Assembly (NCBI GenBank): GCA_027322565.1
Contig: DAHVRG010000106.1
Location: 1-6,256, forward strand
Reading direction: 5' to 3'
DNA length: 6,256 nt
From: Georgenia sp.
GTDB taxonomy: Bacteria > Actinomycetota > Actinomycetes > Actinomycetales > Actinomycetaceae
A program made the translations under genes and the position numbers. Of the stretch, positions 1 through 6,256 are shown piece by piece. The notes under the pieces were generated by a model, which saw only the letters and a list, made by a program, of their open reading frames with translations, had not been told where the DNA came from and ran no database searches. How positions within the stretch are numbered: position 1 is the first letter of the stretch; each line of letters begins with the position of its first letter.

Positions 1-3000
1 GAGGTGGACCCGGGCGCGTTCGACCGCACCGGCGTCGTCGAGGTCGCCGGTACCGCGGCGGGCGCGGCCGTGACGGCACGCGTGACCGTCACCCGCGGGG
101 AGCTGCGGATCGACGCCGGCACCGACACCGGCCCGGTCCACGGCGGCGCCGCGGGGCTGCTCTACGGCCTGTACGCCGACGGCATGCCCAGCGACAACCT
201 CGTCGAGGGGATGAACGTGCGCACCGTGGCGACCAAGGGCCAGGACGGGGCGCAGCACCCCGGCTCGGACGCCCTCGAGGTCGTCCAGCAGCTTGCGGAC
301 ACCACCGGCGGCGACGTGTACGTGCGGACCACCGACTGGTACCGCGGCTTCCCCTACCAGTGGCCCGGGGACACACCGCAGGAGCGGCTCTCCGGTTACT
401 GGGAGGTGCTCGCCGACCAGCTCGCCATGGTCCAGCAGCTCGAGGACCGCTACCGCGACCACATCGTCATCGAGCCCTTCAACGAGCCCGAGGGCAACAT
501 GTTCGGGACCGGGGAGTGGAGCTACGACGGCACCAGCTGGCTCAGCGACCCCACCGACTACTTCGCCGCCTGGGACCACGCCTACGGCATGATCCGCGAG
601 GCGCTGCCCGACACCCGGATCAGCGGCCCCAACACGAGCATCCTGTACGACCAGGTCTACGGCTTCCTCGAGCACGCCGTCGAGGCGGGCACGGTGCCCG
701 ACATCATCACGTGGCACGAGCTCAGCCACCCGCAGAACATCCGCGACAACGTGGCCAAGTACCGCGAGTGGGAGGCGGAGATCTTCGCGGGGACCGAGTA
801 CGAGGGCACCGAGCTGCCCATCAACATCAACGAGTACGCCTTCAACTACCACACCTCGGTGCCGGGCCAGATGATCCAGTGGATCTCGGCGATCGAGGAG
901 TCGAAGGTCGACGCGATGATCGCGTTCTGGAACATTAACGGCAACCTCTCCGACTCCGCCGTGGGCGCCAACCGGGGCAACGGCCAGTGGTGGCTCTTCA
1001 ACACCTACGCCGCCCTCAGCGGCCACACGGTGGAAGTCACCCCGCCCTTCCCGGGCGAGAACTACACGCTGCAGGGCGTGGCCGCGCTGGACGAGGAGCA
1101 CTCCGTGCTCCGCGCGATCCTCGGCGGCTCCGACGGCACCGCGCCGGTGGACGTCGTGAACCTGCCGGAGGCCTTCGGCGACGAGGCCCGCGTGTGGGTG
1201 CGCGAGATCCCGTGGACCGGGCAGCTGGGCGACTCCCCGCAGCCGCGGCACGTGGCCGAGCTCGTCGTTCCGGTGGAGGACGGCGGGTTCAGCCTCGACT
1301 TCGACGGCGAGCAGCTGCCCCGGCTCGAGGAGGCCTCGGCCTACGAGCTCGTGGTGATGCCCGCTGGGTCCGGGACCTCGACGTCGCAGCCGCCCACCCT
1401 GTGGGAGGGCAGCTACGAGGCCGAGGACGCCGAGCACAGCGGCAGCGGCTACAGCCTCAACGGCCCGGAGGGCTCACCGGCCGACGTCGGGAAGTTCTAC
1501 ACCTCCGGCGGGTACGACGTCGGCGGACTGCGGACCGGCTCGGACGTCCGGCTCGACTTCGAGGTCACCGTGCCGCAGGACGGCACCTACGACCTCAGGG
1601 TCTTAGCCAACAGCCTCAACACCTTCGAGCTGGTGGAGGAGCAGGGCCCGACCAACGTGTTCCTCACCGTGGACGGCGCCGAGGAGCAGGAGCTTTTCCT
1701 CCCGCTCGGATACAAGTGGGTGGTGTGGGACCACACCGACACGACGGTGGAGCTCACCGAGGGCACCCACACGATCACCCTGTCCGCGCAGAGCCTGGAC
1801 GGCAGCCGGGGGACGGTCGGGGACGCGCTCATCGACCGGATCACCCTCGCGCTGCCGAACCCCGAGGCGGACGCCGACGTCTACGAGGCCGAGCTCGCCG
1901 CGCTCGACGGCGGGACCACGGTCCTCGACCCCCAGGCCGCGGCAACCACCCTGGCGGCGGCCGAGGCGGACGGCGTGTCCGGCGCCGGAGCCGTCGCGCT
2001 CGGTGCCGGGGAGACCGCGACGTTCTGGGTGTACTCGGCCGACGAGGGCGAGTCGACCCTGAGCGCCGACCTCGTCGGGGCGGGTGAGGGCACGCTGGCC
2101 GTCAACGGCCGTGACGTCCTCGACCTCGCCGAGGCCCAGGACGCCGCCGTGTACCTCTCCGGCGGGGTGAACAAGGTGACCGTCACCGGCGCCGGCGGGG
2201 GAGTGCTCCTCGACCGGCTCGTCGTCGCCGCCGGCCAGGACGCCCTGCCGGTCACCGAGTACCAGGCCGAGGACGCGACGCTCGCGGGTGACGCCAGGGT
2301 CGCGGAGTACTCGCTCGCCGAGGGCGGGCAGGCCGTGACGGACGTCGGCGGGGACCCCGGCAATGGGAACACCCTGTCCTTCACCGTCACCGCGGACGAG
2401 GACGGCCCGCACGCCGTCACCTTCCGCTACTCCAACCCCGAGCAGGTCCCGGGCACGCACTACAACCCGAACCCGCTGGGCCGGCACGCGGACATCTCGG
2501 TCGACAGCGGACCCGCCGAGCGCGTGATGTTCCCGCCCACGTTCCACGAGAACAACTTCTGGGAGCGGACCGTGGTGCTCGAGCTCACGGCGGGGGAGAA
2601 CACCATCACCCTGGCGAGTGAGGAGCTGCCGAACTTCGACGGCGAGACCTACGCCGAGGACAACTGGCCGGGCATCCTGCTCCGGGCACGGCACGCCCCC
2701 ATCGTCGACCGCATCAGCGTCGCCCCGTTCGCGGCGGTGGCAGCGGCCGACGGCCCGGGCGAGGACCCGACCGACCCGGGCGAGGACCCGACCGACCCGG
2801 GTGAGGACCCGACCGACCCGGCCGAGGACCCGACCGGCCCGACCGAGGACCCGACCGGCCCCGGTGAGGACCCGACCGGTGAGGACGACGGGGACGTGGA
2901 GCCCACGGCACCCGACGGGTCCCTGCCCTCGACCGGAGCCCCGGTCGCGGCCGCGGTGCTGCTCGCGGCACTGCTCGCCGCAGCCGGAGCGGTGCTGCTG

Positions 3001-3021
3001 CGCCGACGTCTGCAGCACTGA
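1..3021 (+). CDS. Cell-wall-anchored clan GH-A-like glycoside hydrolase with CBM6/35-like modules and LPSTG signal (5' partial)
   Basis: Probable surface glycosidase; substrate unknown. Residues are counted from base 1. The frame is open from the first base, and the GTG at base 4 has no ribosome site or signal peptide after it, so the true start lies upstream. Residues 1-30 look like the end of a group 4 bacterial Ig-like domain. Residues about 52-345 resemble a clan GH-A barrel: FNEPEG places a candidate acid/base Glu at 162 and ININEYAF a candidate nucleophile at 278, with ISGPN, ITWHELSHP and AFWNINGN at the expected later strands. A beta-sandwich (about 346-455) follows, then CBM6/CBM35-like modules at about 470-620, 627-751 and 752-910, two opening with YEAE and the third with YQAE. 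An EDPTDPG repeat stalk (921-960), LPSTG (975-979), a hydrophobic helix (981-1000) and RRR then a short end form a sortase substrate tail. Seen: motifs and layout. Inferred: hydrolysis and wall attachment. The barrel resembles actinobacterial proteins usually annotated only as carbohydrate-binding; GH39-like is possible but unproven. Codon 535 is a rare TTA. Confidence 0.85.
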   Translation, partial: EVDPGAFDRTGVVEVAGTAAGAAVTARVTVTRGELRIDAGTDTGPVHGGAAGLLYGLYADGMPSDNLVEGMNVRTVATKGQDGAQHPGSDALEVVQQLADTTGGDVYVRTTDWYRGFPYQWPGDTPQERLSGYWEVLADQLAMVQQLEDRYRDHIVIEPFNEPEGNMFGTGEWSYDGTSWLSDPTDYFAAWDHAYGMIREALPDTRISGPNTSILYDQVYGFLEHAVEAGTVPDIITWHELSHPQNIRDNVAKYREWEAEIFAGTEYEGTELPININEYAFNYHTSVPGQMIQWISAIEESKVDAMIAFWNINGNLSDSAVGANRGNGQWWLFNTYAALSGHTVEVTPPFPGENYTLQGVAALDEEHSVLRAILGGSDGTAPVDVVNLPEAFGDEARVWVREIPWTGQLGDSPQPRHVAELVVPVEDGGFSLDFDGEQLPRLEEASAYELVVMPAGSGTSTSQPPTLWEGSYEAEDAEHSGSGYSLNGPEGSPADVGKFYTSGGYDVGGLRTGSDVRLDFEVTVPQDGTYDLRVLANSLNTFELVEEQGPTNVFLTVDGAEEQELFLPLGYKWVVWDHTDTTVELTEGTHTITLSAQSLDGSRGTVGDALIDRITLALPNPEADADVYEAELAALDGGTTVLDPQAAATTLAAAEADGVSGAGAVALGAGETATFWVYSADEGESTLSADLVGAGEGTLAVNGRDVLDLAEAQDAAVYLSGGVNKVTVTGAGGGVLLDRLVVAAGQDALPVTEYQAEDATLAGDARVAEYSLAEGGQAVTDVGGDPGNGNTLSFTVTADEDGPHAVTFRYSNPEQVPGTHYNPNPLGRHADISVDSGPAERVMFPPTFHENNFWERTVVLELTAGENTITLASEELPNFDGETYAEDNWPGILLRARHAPIVDRISVAPFAAVAAADGPGEDPTDPGEDPTDPGEDPTDPAEDPTGPTEDPTGPGEDPTGEDDGDVEPTAPDGSLPSTGAPVAAAVLLAALLAAAGAVLLRRRLQH
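2761..2880 (+). repeat. 21-bp tandem repeat encoding the EDPTDPG stalk
   Basis: Five full 21-bp units begin at 2761, 2782, 2803, 2824 and 2845, followed by a 15-base partial unit at 2866. Each begins GAGGACCCGACCG; differences lie in the second half. They encode EDPTDPG, EDPTDPG, EDPTDPA, EDPTGPT, EDPTGPG and EDPTG. The first three units are nearly identical in DNA and the later ones have drifted, the usual look of recent expansion at one end. The acidic, proline-rich stretch sits between the last carbohydrate-binding module and LPSTG, where wall-spanning spacers of sortase substrates normally lie. Because 21 is a multiple of three, gain or loss of units changes spacer length without shifting the frame. 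Confidence 0.95.
2923..3018 (+). other. LPXTG-type cell-wall sorting signal (LPSTG, membrane helix, RRR tail)
   Basis: LPSTG is encoded at 2923-2937. It is followed by about 20 Ala/Leu/Val-rich residues forming a membrane-spanning segment, then Arg-Arg-Arg-Leu-Gln-His and the stop. This is the three-part signal recognised by sortases, which cut between Thr and Gly and join the protein to the cell wall. The signal supports a Gram-positive host and a surface location. The Pro at the second position is classic LPXTG, whereas many high-GC actinobacteria also use LAXTG with class E sortases, so which sortase acts here cannot be told from the window. Confidence 0.92.
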
Positions 3022-3023
3022 GC

Positions 3024-3066
3024 CCGAGGCCCCGCCCTCCGGTCCGCCCGGGGGGCGGGGCCTCGG
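3024..3066 (+). terminator. GC-rich hairpin terminator without U-tract
   Basis: Bases 3024-3042 pair with 3048-3066 as a 19-bp stem around the five-base loop TCCGC. The outer 14 bp are perfect (CCGAGGCCCCGCCC with its complement) and the inner part contains one G-T (G-U in RNA) pair at 3038/3052. The hairpin starts three bases after the stop codon at 3019-3021. No run of T follows, so it is not a classic E. coli-type terminator, but strong hairpins without a U-tract are the common form proposed for high-GC actinobacteria. The position makes it very likely the end of the upstream transcript, or a 3' end stabiliser. The stem is nearly symmetric, but no gene converges on it from the other strand within this window. 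Confidence 0.8.
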
Positions 3067-3105
3067 CCGCCCACATCTGTCGACCTCACTGAGCACCTGG
3101 ACCGA

Positions 3106-3158
3106 TTGACCACTCGCTGGCGCGTTACTGACCATTTGCCCGCGGTGTTCTCTACCGT
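3106..3158 (+). promoter_or_regulatory. Candidate promoter/operator region of the protease gene
   Basis: The stretch between the terminator and the ribosome site is less GC-rich than the flanking genes. It holds TTGACCA at 3106-3112 and CTGACCA at 3128-3134, starting 22 bp apart, about two helical turns. TACCGT at 3153-3158 fits the loose actinobacterial -10 pattern TANNNT. Paired with CTGACC at 3128-3133 it would give a -35/-10 spacing of 19 bp, rather long. TTGACC at 3106-3111 is the better -35 match but lacks a clear -10 at 16-18 bp. The repeated element could instead be a regulator site. This is a reading of short motifs only; no transcription start can be fixed. Confidence 0.3.
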
Positions 3159-3198
3159 GCTGTGGTGGGAGCCACACCCGGCGCCCGCTCCGATCCAC

Positions 3199-3205
3199 AG
3201 AGGGG
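3199..3205 (+). promoter_or_regulatory. Ribosome binding site of the protease gene
   Basis: AGAGGGG lies just before the GTG at 3211; its GAGG core (3200-3203) ends seven bases upstream. It decides the start. The frame is open all the way back to the preceding gene's stop, so GTG codons at 3145 and 3157 are possible in principle, but neither has a comparable purine-rich site and both would place extra sequence before a normal signal peptide. The ATG at 3265 would remove the charged start of that peptide. Confidence 0.75.
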
Positions 3206-3210
3206 AACCC

Positions 3211-3324
3211 GTGAGACCACCACTTGACAAAGCACGCGGCGCGCGACGGTGCGCCCGCGTCGGAATGAGCGTCGGCGCCGCCGCCGCGCTCGTCCTCACC
3301 TTGGCGGCACCCACCGCCACGGCC
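3211..3324 (+). other. Signal peptide of the S8 protease
   Basis: The first 38 residues have a long basic start (Lys7, Arg9, Arg12, Arg13, Arg16), a hydrophobic stretch from about 19 to 33 rich in Ala, Val and Leu, and the cleavage box Ala36-Thr37-Ala38 before Asp39. This is a type I signal peptidase site. The Arg-Arg at 12-13 is followed by Cys-Ala-Arg and not by the Tat-like pattern x-Phe-Leu-Lys, so Sec export is preferred. The exact cleavage point is inferred. Confidence 0.85.
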
Positions 3325-6256
3325 GACACGAGCGGCCCCGAGCCCCTCGGCAGCGCCTCCGACCTCGGCGTCGACGTACCGGAGACGACCCCCGAGCTCA
3401 GCAGCGAGTTCGCCACCTCCCGGACGGGGGCGTGGTTCGTCGAGCTCGAGGAGGAGCCCGTCACGCGGGGCGGCGACCTGCGCATCATGGCGCAGGCCCG
3501 GCGGGACATCACCACCGAGGCGCGGTCCGCCGGTGTCGACCTCGACGTCCGCCAGACCTTCACCCGGCTGTGGAACGGCATCTCGGCGAACATCGACGAC
3601 GAGGACATCGACGTCATCCGGGACCTGGACCAGGTCAAGGCGGTCTACCCGGTGCTGCCGATCGACGCACCGCAGACCCCGGTCTCCGACAAGGACCTCG
3701 TCTACGCCCTGTCGATGAGCGGTGCCGACATCGCCCAGAGCGAGCTCGGGTACACCGGTGAGGGCCTCAAGGTCGGCATCATCGACACCGGCGTCGACTA
3801 CGACCACCCGGACCTCGGCGGCGCCGGCGTCGACGGCGAGACGAGCTTTCCCACCGACAAGGTGGTGGCCGGCAGCGACTTCGTCGGCGACGACTACAAC
3901 GCCGACCCGGAGGACCCGGCCTACCAGCCCGTCCCCATGCCCGACCCCGACCCGGACGACTGCCACGGCCACGGCACCCACGTGGCCGGCATCGTCGCCG
4001 CCGACGGTGACGTGGACGCCGGCGGAGTCCGGGGCGTGGCGCCCGGCGCCCAGCTCGGCGCCTACCGCGTCTTCGGCTGTGACGGCTCCACCGAGGCCGA
4101 CATCATGGCCGCGGCGATGGAGCAGGCGCTCGTCGACGGCATGGACGTCGTCAACATGAGCATCGGCTCGGCCTTCTCCACCTTCCCGCAGTACCCGACG
4201 GCCGTCGCCGCCGACAACCTCGTCGACGCCGGCGTTGTCGTCGTCGCGTCGATCGGCAACAGCGGCACCGAGGGGACCTGGTCCGCCGGCGCCCCCGGCG
4301 TGGGGGAGAAAGTCATCGGCGTCGCCTCCTTCGACAACGTCGCCGTCAAGGCGGCGGTGTTCGAGGTGGACGGCGAGCAGGTCCCGTACATGCCGGCCTC
4401 CGGCTCGCCGGCACCGCCCACCGAGGGCTCCGTGCCCCTCGCCCGGCTCGGTGCGCCCGGCACGGCCGAGTCCACCGCGTGCGCGCCGATCGAGGCCGAC
4501 CTCAGCGGCCAGGCGGTGCTCATCGAGCGAGGAGCCCACGCGTCGACCCCGGACTGCGACGCGAGCTTCTACGCCAAGGCGCTCGCCGCCCAGAAGGCCG
4601 GCGCGGCCGCGGTCGTCCTGTACAACAACGTGCCGGGCCTGTTCGCCGCGAGCGTCGCGGGAACCGAGCCGATCACCATCCCGGTGGTCAGCGTCGGCCG
4701 GGAGGCCGGTCTCGCGCTGGACGCGACCGTGGCCGACGACGGCGCGACGCTCACCTGGACCGACGACATCATCGACGCGGCCAACCCGACCGCCGGCCTG
4801 ATGTCCAGCTTCAGCTCCTACGGCCTCACCGCCGAGCTGGACCTCAAGCCGGACATCGGCGCCCCGGGCGGCAGCATCCTCTCCACCTACCCGCTGGAGG
4901 GCGGTGGGCACGGCGTGATGTCGGGAACCTCCATGTCCGCCCCGCACGTCGCGGGTGCGGTGGCGCTCCTCCTCGAGGCCCGCCCCGACGTCGGCACCGA
5001 GGAGGTGCGCGACCTGCTGCAGAACTCCGCCGACCCGGCCGACTGGTCGCTCGTCCCGGGCGCGGGCTACCTCGAGCCGGTCCACCGGCAGGGCGCCGGC
5101 ATGCTCGACATCGACGACACCATCCTGGCGACGACGAGGGTGACGCCCGGCAAGCTCGCCCTCGGCGAGTCGGAGGGCGGCCCGGTCACCCGTGAGCTCA
5201 CCGTCACCAACGACGGCGACACGGATGTCACCTACACCCTGTCCTCGACCGACACGATCGCCACGGCCGACGACCCGGCCGACCCGGGCTTCTACCTCAC
5301 CGAGTCCGAGGTCGTCATGCCCGACGAGGTCACCGTGCCCGCGGGTGGCAGCGCCACCGTCGAGGTGACCATCGCGCCGGAGGAGGGGATGGACGAGCTC
5401 CTCGCCCAGTACGGCGGGTACATCGTCCTCACGCCGGAGGAGGGCGCGCCGCTGAGCGTGCCCTTCGCCGGGTTCGCCGGTGACTACCAGTCGCTCCCGC
5501 TGCTGGAGAACCTCGGCGGCATCGACCTGCCCGCCCTCGGCAAGCTCGCGGGCTGCGACCGGTACATCGATATCGACTGCGTCGCGGGCGGCTCGTGGAA
5601 CCCGGTCGGGAAGGACGAGGTCTTCACGCTGGAGAACGGCGACGTCCCGACGGTGCTCATCCACCTCGAGCACCCGGCGCAGTCCCTCACCTTCACCATC
5701 TTCCGGCCCATGCCGGAGGGGCCGGGAGGCTCGGGGGACATGCGTCCGCAGGCCGTCACCGACGGCCAGGCCATCGCCCGGTACGTCGAGTACGTCGGCC
5801 GTGACGCCGGCACCGACTTCACCGCCTGGACGTGGGACGGGACCCGGTCCAACGCGGACGGCAGCCGCAGCGACGTGCCCGACGGGCGCTACACGCTCGA
5901 GATCCGCGCGCTGAGCCCGCTCGGCGACCCGGACAACCGCGACCACGTCCAGATCGCCTCCACCGTCCCGTTCATCATCGACCGTGACGGCGACGGCGAG
6001 ATCCCGCCGATCGAGCCGGAGGAGCCGGAGGAGCCCACGCCGCCGGCGCAGCGCCACGGCTTCTTCCTCAACGACGGGTGGGACGGCGTGCCCGAGCACG
6101 TCTTCCAGTACGGCCGGCACACCGACGAGGTGCTCATCGGGGACTGGGACGGGGACGGCAGGGACACCATCACCGTGCGCCGCGGCAACCGGTACTTCGT
6201 CAACAACGCCGCCAGGGGTGGGCCGGCGGACAGCGTGTTCGCCTACGGCCGGGCCG
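3211..6256 (+). CDS. Secreted S8 family (subtilisin-like) serine protease with PA domain and C-terminal FG-GAP/VCBS-like repeats (3' partial)
   Basis: Extracellular endopeptidase of the Vpr/lactocepin-like branch of subtilases. It starts at GTG 3211, and 1015 codons are visible with no stop. Residues 1-38 are a signal peptide. About 73-154 form an inhibitor I9 propeptide that should chaperone folding and block the enzyme until removed. The catalytic core spans about 170-635: Asp192 in IIDTGVDYDHPDLG, His254 in GHGTHVAG, Ser574 in SGTSMSAPHVAG, with oxyanion Asn350 in SIGNSG. A protease-associated (PA) domain is inserted at about 413-518. An Fn3-like domain of the type found in C5a peptidase follows at about 644-760; then a domain at about 760-925 ends in a FlgD-Ig-like WDGTRSNADG...PDGRYTLEIRA stretch. 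A Pro/Glu linker leads to FG-GAP/VCBS-like repeats with DWDGDGRD from about residue 950. Cysteines 251, 290, 424, 449, 782 and 790 of the mature part are even in number, fitting disulfides. All key catalytic residues are present, so it should be active. Protein substrate and total length are unknown. Confidence 0.93.
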   Translation, partial: MRPPLDKARGARRCARVGMSVGAAAALVLTLAAPTATADTSGPEPLGSASDLGVDVPETTPELSSEFATSRTGAWFVELEEEPVTRGGDLRIMAQARRDITTEARSAGVDLDVRQTFTRLWNGISANIDDEDIDVIRDLDQVKAVYPVLPIDAPQTPVSDKDLVYALSMSGADIAQSELGYTGEGLKVGIIDTGVDYDHPDLGGAGVDGETSFPTDKVVAGSDFVGDDYNADPEDPAYQPVPMPDPDPDDCHGHGTHVAGIVAADGDVDAGGVRGVAPGAQLGAYRVFGCDGSTEADIMAAAMEQALVDGMDVVNMSIGSAFSTFPQYPTAVAADNLVDAGVVVVASIGNSGTEGTWSAGAPGVGEKVIGVASFDNVAVKAAVFEVDGEQVPYMPASGSPAPPTEGSVPLARLGAPGTAESTACAPIEADLSGQAVLIERGAHASTPDCDASFYAKALAAQKAGAAAVVLYNNVPGLFAASVAGTEPITIPVVSVGREAGLALDATVADDGATLTWTDDIIDAANPTAGLMSSFSSYGLTAELDLKPDIGAPGGSILSTYPLEGGGHGVMSGTSMSAPHVAGAVALLLEARPDVGTEEVRDLLQNSADPADWSLVPGAGYLEPVHRQGAGMLDIDDTILATTRVTPGKLALGESEGGPVTRELTVTNDGDTDVTYTLSSTDTIATADDPADPGFYLTESEVVMPDEVTVPAGGSATVEVTIAPEEGMDELLAQYGGYIVLTPEEGAPLSVPFAGFAGDYQSLPLLENLGGIDLPALGKLAGCDRYIDIDCVAGGSWNPVGKDEVFTLENGDVPTVLIHLEHPAQSLTFTIFRPMPEGPGGSGDMRPQAVTDGQAIARYVEYVGRDAGTDFTAWTWDGTRSNADGSRSDVPDGRYTLEIRALSPLGDPDNRDHVQIASTVPFIIDRDGDGEIPPIEPEEPEEPTPPAQRHGFFLNDGWDGVPEHVFQYGRHTDEVLIGDWDGDGRDTITVRRGNRYFVNNAARGGPADSVFAYGRA
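6058..6256 (+). repeat. Tandem FG-GAP/VCBS-like protein repeats (array truncated by window end)
   Basis: Two units of 44-45 residues can be aligned. The first starts FFLND at 6061 and contains VFQYGR and then IGDWDGDGRDTITVRRG. The second starts YFVNN at 6193 and reaches VFAYGRA at the window edge. The DWDGDGRD segment at 6142-6165 is a typical Asp-rich calcium-binding loop of FG-GAP/VCBS beta-propeller blades. Similar C-terminal arrays are common on secreted proteins of Micrococcales. They may stabilise the protein or help it adhere; that role is inferred. More units, and possibly an anchor, should follow beyond the window. Confidence 0.8.

Noticed and set aside
4..6. GTG at base 4 as the start of the first gene.
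   Set aside because: The frame is open upstream to base 1, there is no ribosome site, no signal peptide follows although the product is surface-anchored, and the sequence begins inside an Ig-like domain.
2758..2880. The tandem repeat region as a CRISPR array.
   Set aside because: Units are directly adjacent 21-mers without unique spacers and are translated in frame as a Pro/Asp-rich stalk.
3161..3176. Small inverted repeat TGTGG...CCACA in the protease leader as an operator or riboswitch.
   Set aside because: Only five base pairs with a six-base loop; too short to separate from chance in GC-rich DNA, and no known riboswitch core is visible.
3019..3210. The intergenic region has no stop in the frame shared by both genes, so readthrough of the TGA at 3019-3021 would fuse the glycosidase to the protease.
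   Set aside because: The stop follows a complete LPXTG sorting tail, a strong hairpin follows it, and the protease has its own ribosome site and signal peptide. The shared frame is chance plus the scarcity of stops in GC-rich DNA.
3244..3255. Arg-Arg in the protease signal peptide as a Tat signal.
   Set aside because: The residues after Arg12-Arg13 are Cys-Ala-Arg rather than the x-Phe-Leu-Lys pattern, so a Tat assignment is not supported.
1603..6120. A 1505-codon open frame on the minus strand crossing both genes.
   Set aside because: Its translation is a monotonous Arg/Val/Gly/Asp/His mixture with no recognisable domain, it lies opposite clear protein families on the + strand and spans the intergenic terminator. 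Long antisense frames are expected in DNA this GC-rich; it ends exactly at the complement of the lone TTA codon.

Overview
The window is high-GC DNA (roughly 70% by eye, codons ending mostly in G or C) from a Gram-positive actinobacterium. Evidence for this is the codon bias, a GTG start, an LPXTG-type sorting signal and a secreted subtilase with C-terminal FG-GAP/VCBS-like repeats of a kind common in Micrococcales such as Cellulomonas or Georgenia relatives. The genus is a guess from family resemblance only.

There are two large genes, both on the + strand and both cut by the window edges. Bases 1-3021 are the 3' part of a gene for a large cell-wall-anchored carbohydrate-active protein. In order it has the end of a bacterial Ig-like domain, a clan GH-A-like (beta/alpha)8 catalytic domain with a NEP motif and a later INEY motif, a beta-sandwich, three CBM6/CBM35-like modules (the middle one reduced), a 21-bp-repeat-encoded Glu-Asp-Pro-Thr stalk, an LPSTG motif, a membrane helix and an Arg-rich tail. 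A 19-bp GC-rich hairpin without a U-tract follows almost immediately and probably ends its transcript.

A 189-bp intergenic region (3022-3210) holds the terminator, two TGACCA-type elements 22 bp apart that may be promoter or operator DNA, and a Shine-Dalgarno sequence. Bases 3211-6256 are the 5' part of a second gene: a secreted S8 (subtilisin-like) protease with signal peptide, I9 propeptide, complete Asp/His/Ser triad, an inserted PA domain, Fn3-like and FlgD-Ig-like domains, an acidic Pro/Glu linker and the start of tandem FG-GAP/VCBS-like repeats that run off the edge.

Both products act outside the cell. One stays on the wall and binds and probably cleaves a polysaccharide; the other is exported as a proenzyme. 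Co-location fits a locus for feeding on extracellular polymers, but the terminator and separate leader suggest they are independently transcribed. I see no RNA genes, CRISPR array, insertion sequence or phage gene. I do not find clear evidence of a wholly new system; the most interesting points are the glycosidase family of unassigned substrate, the repeat-encoded stalk, the single TTA codon and the repeat-bearing protease.
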